Shown here: positions 30,143 through 35,986 of the stretch, piece by piece
How positions within the stretch are numbered: position 1 is the stretch's first letter
Layout: each line of letters starts with the position of its first letter
DNA from: a virus
DNA: 35,986 nt
Virus record (IMG/VR): IMGVR_UViG_3300047297_000084
Location: 1-35,986 of that record
Reading direction: 5' to 3' (one strand)
The notes under the pieces: generated by a model
What the model saw: the letters and a program-made list of their open reading frames with translations, nothing else
Database searches by the model: none
What the model was told of the DNA's origin: nothing
Translations under genes and position numbers: made by a program

Positions 30143-32526
30143 TACATCATACCTTCCGGCGGGAGTTCAACGGGCATCGGCATTTCAGGTGGCATCTGCG
30201 TCGGCATCTGCGCTTGTTGCATTGCCTGAGCCATCTGTGCGTTTTGCACGGCCTGTTGGGCCTGCATAGCAGCGCGTTCCATCTCGCCCTGTTGCTTGAG
30301 AAGTTCACGGTCGCGCTGCATCATCGCTTCGATGTTGGCTGTGTTGACTTGCGCTCCGTACTTGGCCTCAAGTTCGGCTGCCTTAATCATCAGATCGGCA
30401 TCGAGTTTGTCGCGCTCACGGTCATCCTTGCGCAGCATGTCTTCGCGTTGCAACTCAAGTTCGGCTGCCTTCTTCTGGATGTCAGCGCGGATGGCTTCCA
30501 TCTGAACCTGAGACAGCATCTCTTCTGGTGTCGGCTGCGGTGGTGCAGGCGGTGGCGGAGGTGGCATCATGGCTGGGTCTTTGAAGAACACAGTCGGGTC
30601 TTTGTATCCAGCCAGCGCCATCATCTGAGATAGCGTATTGTAGTAACCCTGCATGTCAGCCAATGGCGCGCCCATCTGCATCAGCATCTCTTGCTTGGCT
30701 GCGACTTGACCTAAGAACGCCATCTTCTCTTCGTTGCTGCCAGTACCGATAGCGACGTTGACTACGACATCCATATTCGCGTCCCACGCACGTGGGTCAA
30801 TCGGGACGAACGTATTGCGCAGACGCACCATGCGCGGTGCATCTTGGTTCTTGGCGATAAGCTGCATCGACTTGCGGAACAGACCCTTCATGCCCGTCTC
30901 GGCAAAGATACGGCAAATCAGTTCGATATGTTGCGCTGCGGCAGTAATCGTGGCTGCGACAGCAGCGCGGGTCGAAGACTGAAGCGCGTTGGCATCGAGG
31001 CCAGATGCGGCCTTGGAAATACCTGTACGGTTCTCGCGCAGTTCGTCCATGTACTGCAACATCGGGAAGGCTTGCTGCCCAACGAACGGCATCACGAACG
31101 GCTGCACCATACCCGGTGCACGCATACGAATAATCCCACCGACTTCGGTGTTCATCACGTCTTCGATATTGACTTGGCCTTCAACAACACCCGTGCGTGG
31201 GTGGATCGACTGAGCCAAGCTGTCGAGCGTGTTACGCAGGATATTCGACTTGATAAGCTGAATGTCCATCGTCACGTCGGCAATCGACATGCCGAAGAAT
31301 GTGTGCGGCTCTGGATCGGGGCAGAAGTCTACGAACGGAATAAAGTCGCATGGCTCCCAATGCAGAACCTTGTTGGCGGAGCCAGCAACGCAGACGCGGC
31401 AAAGTTCCGCGATCCCGTCGCCGTCCATGTCAACATACACATAGCCCTCAATGTAGAGGACTTTGCGGGATGTCGTATCTGTGCGGCCTGTGATTTGAAC
31501 GAACGCTTGCGGGTTACGGTCGAAGGCTTCTTCGTTGCCGCCGAAGTCATCTAGCGTTTCGTAGCCAAGGTCTTGAACCTCATCGAAATCGTAGCCCATC
31601 TTCACAAGATCGGATACGGTAACGTAACGACGGTGGGCTACAAATTCGGCGGTCTCGATAGAGCGCGCACGGCGGTCAATCAAAAACTCTTCAGGCGGGA
31701 CGGACTGAACGCACAGACGGCCCTTCTCAACTGTACGGACTACTGTACAATCATATGTCGCAGGCGGAGGAGGGGCGGGCATACCCATCATTTCCGGTGG
31801 CATCATCGGCATTTCGCCGTAAGTAATCTCTACGTCCTTAACTTCGATATTGGCATCGGCCTGAAGGACGGAGAATGTAGCTTCGTCCAGACCCGTGAAG
31901 TAATGGGTCGTGACATCCTTATCGGTATTCCACCAAACTTTCATGATACCGTTCTTACGGATCAGAGCGTCCTTGAATGTGGAGTAGCATTCGCTGAATA
32001 GGTTGTTGTCGCGTGTCAGGCAGTAGTTGACGTAATCCGTCGCTTGCTGCGCACTCTCAACATCTTCTGGGCCGTTCGGCGCGAACTCGACGACGTTGTT
32101 CGCCGCGAAAAATACTTTCATAATCGACGGCATCATGGCCTGTACAGTATCCCGTACATCCATAGACATCGCCTGCGACCGGCCTTCCTCTTCGTTTCCG
32201 AAAGGTTCGCCCTTATAATACTGGCCCGCAAGCGCACGCTCCGGGCTGATTACGTCGTCGATATATTCTTGGGCATCGTCAATCTCGGCGATGATGATGT
32301 TCTGAAGTTCTTCTTCAGATACAGGCTCTTCTACCTGCTCGTCTTCCATTTCAGGCTCTTCGATAGAAATCTCTGTGCCGTCGGCCAGTTCCATCGAAGT
32401 TTCATTGTACATGTCTTCGCTATCGCCGTTTTCAGAGTTGGTGTTAGGAACCCCGGTATCCTGATACATACCTTGGCTCTTAGCCATCTCCGCCTTATCC
32501 GGCTTACGGTTATTGCGATATGCCAT
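30142..32526 (-). CDS. portal protein (SU10/P22-like)
   Basis: A 794-residue portal. After an acidic N-terminus (EEPEMEDEQVEEPVSEEEL) comes the portal core: SPERALAGQYYKGEPFG, RDTVQAMMPSIMKVFFAANN, YVNYCLTRDNNLF, KDALIRKNGIMKVWW, FLIDRRARSIETAEFVAHRR, FFGMSIADVTMDIQLIKSNI with LRNTLDSLAQSIHPRTGVVE, and ENRTGISKAASGLDANALQS. The last 150 residues are a Pro-rich hinge (PPPPPPAPPQPTPEEM) and a long Gln/Met/Ala-rich coiled-coil barrel (RADIQKKAAELELQREDMLR; QAQQAVQNAQMAQAMQQAQM), the usual P22-like barrel region. It forms the DNA entry ring and docks TerL. Confidence 0.9.
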   Translation of the reverse strand: MAYRNNRKPDKAEMAKSQGMYQDTGVPNTNSENGDSEDMYNETSMELADGTEISIEEPEMEDEQVEEPVSEEELQNIIIAEIDDAQEYIDDVISPERALAGQYYKGEPFGNEEEGRSQAMSMDVRDTVQAMMPSIMKVFFAANNVVEFAPNGPEDVESAQQATDYVNYCLTRDNNLFSECYSTFKDALIRKNGIMKVWWNTDKDVTTHYFTGLDEATFSVLQADANIEVKDVEITYGEMPMMPPEMMGMPAPPPPATYDCTVVRTVEKGRLCVQSVPPEEFLIDRRARSIETAEFVAHRRYVTVSDLVKMGYDFDEVQDLGYETLDDFGGNEEAFDRNPQAFVQITGRTDTTSRKVLYIEGYVYVDMDGDGIAELCRVCVAGSANKVLHWEPCDFIPFVDFCPDPEPHTFFGMSIADVTMDIQLIKSNILRNTLDSLAQSIHPRTGVVEGQVNIEDVMNTEVGGIIRMRAPGMVQPFVMPFVGQQAFPMLQYMDELRENRTGISKAASGLDANALQSSTRAAVAATITAAAQHIELICRIFAETGMKGLFRKSMQLIAKNQDAPRMVRLRNTFVPIDPRAWDANMDVVVNVAIGTGSNEEKMAFLGQVAAKQEMLMQMGAPLADMQGYYNTLSQMMALAGYKDPTVFFKDPAMMPPPPPPAPPQPTPEEMLSQVQMEAIRADIQKKAAELELQREDMLRKDDRERDKLDADLMIKAAELEAKYGAQVNTANIEAMMQRDRELLKQQGEMERAAMQAQQAVQNAQMAQAMQQAQMPTQMPPEMPMPVELPPEGMM

Positions 32527-32535
32527 ATTTTAGCC

Positions 32536-32712
32536 TTACTTCTTTTTGGACTTGCCAGCTTCAGACAGAGCGATTGCTATAGCTTGTTTGCGCGATTTAG
32601 CCAAGGGAGCCTTTGCAGGGCCTTTAGGGTTTACACCAGCGCGCAGTTTGCCGCGCTTATATTCACCCATCACTTCACCAATCTTCTTAGCAGCCGCATC
32701 TAACTTCTTCAT
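32536..32712 (-). CDS. 58-residue DUF6496-like small basic protein
   Basis: The product ends with the DUF6496 signature SRKQAIAIALSEAGKS following VMGEYKRGKLRAGV, and is basic (many K and R). The start overlaps the upstream stop as ATGA. Such small basic proteins are common next to portal or terminase genes of environmental phages; their function is unknown. Perhaps DNA- or capsid-associated. Confidence 0.75.
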   Translation of the reverse strand: MKKLDAAAKKIGEVMGEYKRGKLRAGVNPKGPAKAPLAKSRKQAIAIALSEAGKSKKK

Positions 32713-32870
32713 TTCTTTTTAGCTTTCGTTGGCTTGGCAGTCTTGGCTGCGGCCTTAAATGCTGCCGCGCTAGGAGCGCCCTCTGATCCAGGCTTACGCA
32801 TCTTTTCGCCAGAGCCAGCCTTGATGCGGTTCTTCTTGGCCGCAATATTTGCATACAGACCTGTCTTCAT
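32709..32870 (-). CDS. 53-residue lysine/alanine-rich protein
   Basis: The product (MKTGLYANIAAKKNRIKAGS, then GEKMRKPGSEGAPSAAAFKA and AAKTAKPTKAKKK) belongs to a family of short basic proteins I know only as conserved phage hypotheticals, with the GSGEKMRKPGS phrase. It overlaps both neighbours by ATGA, forming a trio of small basic genes upstream of the portal. Highly lysine-rich tail suggests nucleic-acid or capsid binding. Confidence 0.7.
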   Translation of the reverse strand: MKTGLYANIAAKKNRIKAGSGEKMRKPGSEGAPSAAAFKAAAKTAKPTKAKKK

Positions 32871-33157
32871 TTTGACTTTCCTTTGTTTCGGGTTGATATA
32901 GATTTAGCTTTGGACTTCGCGTCTGCTTTAGATGACGCACCCCACGCTTGCAAAGATAAGAGAAGGCGGGTCGGTTCGCCTTTCGCATTACGCTCCGGCC
33001 CCGGCATGTTCCCCATACGTGCTAAGAATGATGCCCTCCGTGGATTATCGCCTGATTTTACTGGAGCCTTCAAGTTGACCCCTTCGGTTTTCTTGAAGTG
33101 GCTACGGCCCGCTTCATTGAGGCCGCCCTTTGGATTTTGAAAACGCTTCGCAACCAT
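32867..33157 (-). CDS. DUF6321-like small basic protein
   Basis: A 96-residue protein whose first part matches the DUF6321 pattern: NPKGGLNEAGRSHFKKTEGV, PVKSGDNPRRASFLARMGNM, PGPERNAKGEPTRLLLSLQA followed by W. DUF6321 proteins are widespread in cyanophages and other environmental phages; function unknown. The C-terminus is rich in Lys and Ser. Overlaps the next gene by ATGA. Confidence 0.8.
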   Translation of the reverse strand: MVAKRFQNPKGGLNEAGRSHFKKTEGVNLKAPVKSGDNPRRASFLARMGNMPGPERNAKGEPTRLLLSLQAWGASSKADAKSKAKSISTRNKGKSK

Positions 33158-33167
33158 ACACTAGAAC

Positions 33168-33590
33168 CTATTTCTTTGGCGTATACGCGCCGCGCTCACT
33201 CAAATACACTATGGCCTTGTAAAGAATAGTTGTATTCTCTCTCGCGTGGCCTAGTACCAAATTACACTTCGAGCATAGTACGCCGCGAACCTCACCCGTC
33301 TCATGGTTATGGTCAACGACAACTGCTCGTTTTGCCTTATACGCTAATGCGGTAGATAATTCTACCTCGCAAATAGCACAAGCAAAATTCTGGTTGGTGA
33401 TGTGGCTATGGTACTCATCTAGGCTGATGCCGTATCGCTGTTTGAGGTTGCGAGCTAGGTGGTAGTCTGGGCGTGTAGCGCAGAAGCGGCGTTGGTGTTC
33501 GCGCACGCACGGCTTACAGGCGCGTCTGTGGAAGTAGAAGTCGTCGCTCGGCTTTTCTTCGCCGCACTCTACACAAGTCTTTGTTTCCAC
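33168..33590 (-). CDS. endonuclease VII-like HNH nuclease
   Basis: The 140-residue product contains two zinc-type cysteine pairs (CVECGEEKPSDDF; CKPC) and the T4 endonuclease VII-type core: NLKQRYGISLDEYHSHITNQ, FACAICEVEL, VVVDHNHETGEVRGVLCSKC, NLVLGHARENTTILYKAIVY. Catalytic DHNHETG and the zinc-binding Cys pairs are intact. The family resolves branched DNA. It starts with GTG at 33590 (AAGGGAG ribosome-binding site) and is the first gene of the late operon, downstream of terL, a place where HNH nucleases often help packaging. Confidence 0.85.
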   Translation of the reverse strand: METKTCVECGEEKPSDDFYFHRRACKPCVREHQRRFCATRPDYHLARNLKQRYGISLDEYHSHITNQNFACAICEVELSTALAYKAKRAVVVDHNHETGEVRGVLCSKCNLVLGHARENTTILYKAIVYLSERGAYTPKK

Positions 33591-33610
33591 GGGTATGCTC
33601 CCTTTGGCCG

Positions 33611-33639
33611 TCTATAGCCTAAAGTTCGCAGAAAAGCAA
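33611..33639 (-). promoter_or_regulatory. second late promoter candidate
   Basis: On the minus strand TTGCTT (33639-33634) and TATAGA (33616-33611) are spaced by 17 bp, with a predicted start near 33604, 14 nt before the GTG of the endonuclease VII-like gene. It would overlap the end of the long leader from the promoter at 33768-33795. A T-rich run (33643-33638) precedes it. Confidence 0.5.
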
Positions 33640-33727
33640 AAAAGTGGGGTGGCGGCGCGGTTAGAACGAAGAAGCATACATCGTTCAGTCGCTATTACCG
33701 GCCTAGCCTCGCACACCCCGTGATGCC

Positions 33728-33758
33728 CGGCAGGAAGAGGGAGAGGAAAAACCTGCCG
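33728..33758 (-). other. 5' leader hairpin of the late transcript
   Basis: CGGCAGG (33758-33752 read on the minus strand) pairs perfectly with CCTGCCG (33734-33728) around a 17-nt pyrimidine-rich loop. It lies within the first nucleotides of the transcript predicted from the promoter at 33768-33795. A 5' stem-loop commonly protects mRNA from RNase E-type decay. It is not a terminator: no T tract follows. The rest of the 200-bp gap (33591-33791) has no gene. Confidence 0.5.
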
Positions 33759-33767
33759 AGCAAAACA

Positions 33768-33795
33768 AATATATCACATCTTTATTCTATGTCAA
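33768..33795 (-). promoter_or_regulatory. main late promoter overlapping the terL stop codon
   Basis: On the minus strand TTGACA (33795-33790) and TATATT (33773-33768) are spaced by 16 bp: a near-consensus sigma70 promoter. The TGA stop of terL is part of the -35 element. Predicted start near 33761 gives a leader of about 170 nt to the first late gene. It would drive the 23-kb late operon with host RNA polymerase. Confidence 0.75.
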
Positions 33796-35201
33796 ACAAT
33801 GCCCCGTATATTTCTACGCAGCGCCCCTGACTTGTTGGCCATCGAGTATCCATGCATAATTGTAGATACATCGGTGGCCAAGCATAAGCACAGCGCATCC
33901 GCCTTATCCGGCGATGGTAGTCCGCGCTTCTTCATGCTCTCCTTACTCTCGACCTGCATCTTACCCGACGAGGTAAAGGTGTAACGCGGTGACGCCAACT
34001 CGGCGAATAACTGTTCATCCTTCGGTATCTTCACGTCGCGGTTCGCCAGCCATCCCTTACACTTGAACCACAACTCGGCGCGTAGGTTGGCGTAAGTGCC
34101 TTTCATTGCTGGGCTTTCTGCGACGTTGATCCCACGCGCTGGTAGGCCCAGTTCGCGCAGACGGTCAAGCACACCGGCTCCCAACCCGATACTATCGACC
34201 AATATTTCTACTGGCTGCTCCGATGGCGGCAGCGCCTCATACTCCGCCACAACCGCGCCGGTTAGTTGCATAAGGTCCAGACCTTTCCAAGTCTGTATCT
34301 CTTCGACAACTGGGCCGCGCCGTTTAGCGAGGGCACTGGCGTCGGAACCCATACGCGCTACGTCTAGGCCCCAGACACTCTTCGTCTGCTTGGCGATCTT
34401 AATCTCGCGGTTCATAGCCCCGTCAATCAACTCGACAGGAATGACCGTATCTTCTTCACGCGGCGGGAAGTTACCAAGGACACGCACATGATACGCGGGG
34501 CTGTCTTCGCCGTACCGTAGCTGCATCTCTCGGACAAACGCATCGGACACACGCGGACTATCAAGACAACTGACATGGAAGGTTTTCCATTCACCCTTCA
34601 GACGGTTGTGCGTATCGTAGAACAACCCGCTGTTTCGGGTAGGGTTCCCCAGAAGAAGCGTCGTCGCATTATGGCCCGACATAGAACCGGACGCAGCTTC
34701 GTACACACTCTCTGGAATACCTGACGCCTCATCCGCTACAAGAAGCACGTTGTCGGCGTGGATACCCTGCAACGCTTCCGGCGTTTCTGCGCGGCTCGTT
34801 CTGGCGGAGATAAAGGCTTCACTAGACGCAGCCTTCAGTTCAATACGGTCGGCCTTTACTTCGATCAGAACCTTGAGCACGTCAGGTAGTTCATTCACCC
34901 ATCGCTTCAGTTCCGCGAACATCGCATCGAACAACTGTGCGGATGTTGGCGCAGTCACAACAACCTTCACTGGATACCGCGTCAGGAAGTAATGCAGCAT
35001 GGCCCAGCTTGCGGCTGTAGACTTACCTACACCGTGGCCGGAGCGCACAGAGATACGACGTTCCCCGGAGCTAATCGCTTTCAGAAACTCGATTTGCCAA
35101 GGGTCTGGCTTCGTTCGTAGAATATCGCGCACGAACCCGACGGGATCATCGCGGTACTTCTTCAGAAACTCCAGAAAGAAGTTTGGCTCAGACTTCGGCA
35201 T
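33792..35201 (-). CDS. terL: terminase large subunit
   Basis: A 469-residue packaging motor and nuclease. N-terminal ATPase: DPWQIEFLKAI, Walker A-type GHGVGKST near residue 55, VVVTAPTSAQLFDAMFAELK and Walker B VLLVADEASGIPE near 155. C-terminal RNase H-like nuclease: GLDVARMGSDAS near 270, DSIGLGAGVLD near 335, and SPDKADALCLCLA. ATG at 35201 has a GGGGAGA ribosome-binding site and overlaps the recombinase gene by 14 bp. terS is on the other strand near the opposite end of the window. It belongs to the TerL type with a shortened ATPase common in podovirus-like phages; headful or cos packaging cannot be told from the protein alone. Confidence 0.95.
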   Translation of the reverse strand: MPKSEPNFFLEFLKKYRDDPVGFVRDILRTKPDPWQIEFLKAISSGERRISVRSGHGVGKSTAASWAMLHYFLTRYPVKVVVTAPTSAQLFDAMFAELKRWVNELPDVLKVLIEVKADRIELKAASSEAFISARTSRAETPEALQGIHADNVLLVADEASGIPESVYEAASGSMSGHNATTLLLGNPTRNSGLFYDTHNRLKGEWKTFHVSCLDSPRVSDAFVREMQLRYGEDSPAYHVRVLGNFPPREEDTVIPVELIDGAMNREIKIAKQTKSVWGLDVARMGSDASALAKRRGPVVEEIQTWKGLDLMQLTGAVVAEYEALPPSEQPVEILVDSIGLGAGVLDRLRELGLPARGINVAESPAMKGTYANLRAELWFKCKGWLANRDVKIPKDEQLFAELASPRYTFTSSGKMQVESKESMKKRGLPSPDKADALCLCLATDVSTIMHGYSMANKSGALRRNIRGIV

Positions 35202-35868
35202 TCTTATCTCCCCTAATTACACGTGCGATTGTTTGGTGACTTACCGTGATACCATGACGCTTTGCTACGATAATAGCAATATCGCGGTAGCTATGACCTT
35301 TAACGCGTGCGGCCTTCATTGTTATCAATGCGTCCTGCGCGTTTGGTTCTGGATGCAGCTTGGCCTTGCGGCCTACGCCTGTCTTCTTAAAACCAAATGG
35401 CACTTTGCCGCCGACGTATCCGCCCTGCGAACTCTTCGCTCTCTTACCGGCGGTGACACGTTCTCTGATACGGCGGCGCTCCTCGCCGGAGAAGACGGCC
35501 ATGATCTCTAGCATGAACCGTCCGTTCGGGTTGGCTTTGTCCATGACATTGCCGTAGCCGTTGATGATTAGGTTGATGTTGGCCGTCTCCCAGTCGGCGA
35601 TGACGTTGAGCGCATCTCGCGCATCGCGGAACATACGGTCTAGCTTCGATACGATGATAGTATCGCCGGGCCGGAGGAACGCCAGCTTGCAGCCTTCTTC
35701 TCGGCGCAGCAGTGGGACGCCGCCGGAGACGCCGCGCTCTTCGTAGATATGCTCCAGTTCCAAATTATGTGTGAGCGCGATGCCTTGTATTTGGCGTGCT
35801 TGATCATCGAGTGATGTGTTCTCAATCTGGTCTTCAGTCGAGACGCGAGTGTATCCAAAAACTGCCAA
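35188..35868 (-). CDS. serine recombinase (resolvase/invertase family)
   Basis: A 226-residue small serine recombinase. The N-terminal catalytic domain has GYTRVSTEDQ with nucleophile Ser10, QARQIQGIAL, FLRPGDTIIVSKLDRMFRD (conserved Arg), FMLEIMAVFSGEERRRIRER with the long E helix, and a C-terminal HTH (RDIAIIVAKRHGITVSHQTI, ARVIRG). Length and a short C-terminal domain fit resolvase/invertase rather than the large phiC31-type integrases. Translation starts at TTG with a GGGAGA ribosome-binding site. It is cotranscribed with and overlaps terL, an uncommon partnership. Possible roles: multimer or circular-genome resolution, inversion, or integration. Direct TGTTACA repeats cover its promoter, suggesting regulation. 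Confidence 0.85.
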   Translation of the reverse strand: MAVFGYTRVSTEDQIENTSLDDQARQIQGIALTHNLELEHIYEERGVSGGVPLLRREEGCKLAFLRPGDTIIVSKLDRMFRDARDALNVIADWETANINLIINGYGNVMDKANPNGRFMLEIMAVFSGEERRRIRERVTAGKRAKSSQGGYVGGKVPFGFKKTGVGRKAKLHPEPNAQDALITMKAARVKGHSYRDIAIIVAKRHGITVSHQTIARVIRGDKNAEV

Positions 35869-35900
35869 CGTATTTCTCCCGTTTTTCGTGGTGTATCTCT

Positions 35901-35928
35901 GTTACACTCTATTGTTACAGTTTGGCAA
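35901..35928 (-). promoter_or_regulatory. recombinase-terL promoter with TGTTACA operator repeats
   Basis: On the minus strand TTGCCA (35928-35923) and TGTAAC (35906-35901) are spaced by 16 bp, with the start codon about 30 nt downstream. Two direct repeats of TGTTACA (plus strand 35900-35906 and 35913-35919, 13-bp period) cover the -10 element and the spacer, so a bound protein would shut the promoter. Candidates are the recombinase itself or the XRE-type protein. The last 58 bp of the window beyond this contain no gene. Confidence 0.55.
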
Positions 35929-35986
35929 GCAAAAAGTTAGGAATTTTTTGGAAGGGATTATGTTAAATACAAGGGGTGCGGGGGGT

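Noticed and set aside
30844-32703. Long antisense frames opposite the portal gene
   Set aside because: No ribosome-binding sites, no domains, and they oppose a clear portal gene; shadows of its codon bias.
1-35986. tRNA genes and an integrase-type attachment site
   Set aside because: No cloverleaf with a T-loop motif in a plausible place was noticed by eye, and no tRNA fragment was seen beside the recombinase; a tRNA scan would settle this.

Overview
The window reads as an essentially complete genome of a short-tailed (podovirus-like) bacteriophage. It carries small and large terminase, an SU10-type portal and major capsid protein, a scaffold, an SU10-type adaptor, a P22 gp10-like tail stabiliser, large internal (ejection) proteins, fibres and a lysis cassette, and no tape measure, sheath or major tail protein. 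The two ends appear to adjoin: the last 9 bases and bases 14-22 form a perfect inverted repeat across the join, so the molecule is probably circularly permuted, or a linear genome cut near that G/C-rich site. A GcrA-like HTH domain and EIVVTG motifs in a virion protein hint at an alphaproteobacterial host (sphingomonad or caulobacter type). That host call is inference. No RNA polymerase gene is visible, so host sigma70-type transcription is expected, and several sigma70-like promoters can be seen.

Layout. (1) 1-352: gene-free left end with a G/C hairpin, two perfect palindromes and a promoter. (2) 353-1578 (+): four tiny genes, three of the junctions overlapping or nearly so, the last an XRE-type HTH protein, then small terminase. 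(3) 1579-1899: a striking non-coding array of about ten CCGTGCAC-type palindromes arranged in nested dyads around an A/T-rich core, the best candidate for a replication origin or other phage nucleoprotein site, bordered by a UUCG terminator. (4) 6339-1900 (-): leftward early operon with a GcrA-like DNA-binding protein, four small unknown proteins, a primase-polymerase/SF3 helicase and a DUF3310 protein. (5) 6481-10567 (+): rightward early operon with an HNH endonuclease, family A DNA polymerase, DUF2800 (Cas4/RecB-like) nuclease and DUF2815 ssDNA-binding protein, ended by a strong hairpin. (6) 35868-33792 (-): serine recombinase and large terminase. (7) 33590-10611 (-): a 23-kb late operon in the order endonuclease VII-like nuclease, three small basic proteins, portal, TonB-box-like virion protein, small protein, scaffold, capsid, connector and adaptor proteins, tail and fibre proteins, lysis genes, gp10-like protein, jelly-roll protein, ejection proteins, M15 peptidase, small basic protein, RuvC-like resolvase and SNF2 helicase.

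How it works together (inference from families). The two divergent early operons supply priming, unwinding, synthesis, end processing and ssDNA coating. RuvC-like and endonuclease VII-like nucleases would resolve branched DNA before packaging by TerS/TerL. A near-consensus promoter overlapping the terL stop codon drives the late operon through a 170-nt structured leader. Lysis uses an M15 endolysin, a two-helix holin and overlapping Rz/Rz1 spanins, plus a small membrane/coiled-coil protein. A serine recombinase and a 59-residue XRE protein are the only hints of temperate or resolution functions; no integrase-type attachment site could be identified.

Most interesting items: the dyad/iteron complex beside terS, the three TonB-box-like repeats in a virion protein, seven exact-length 20-residue repeats in a tail-region protein, the recombinase promoter covered by TGTTACA repeats, and the late-promoter leader.
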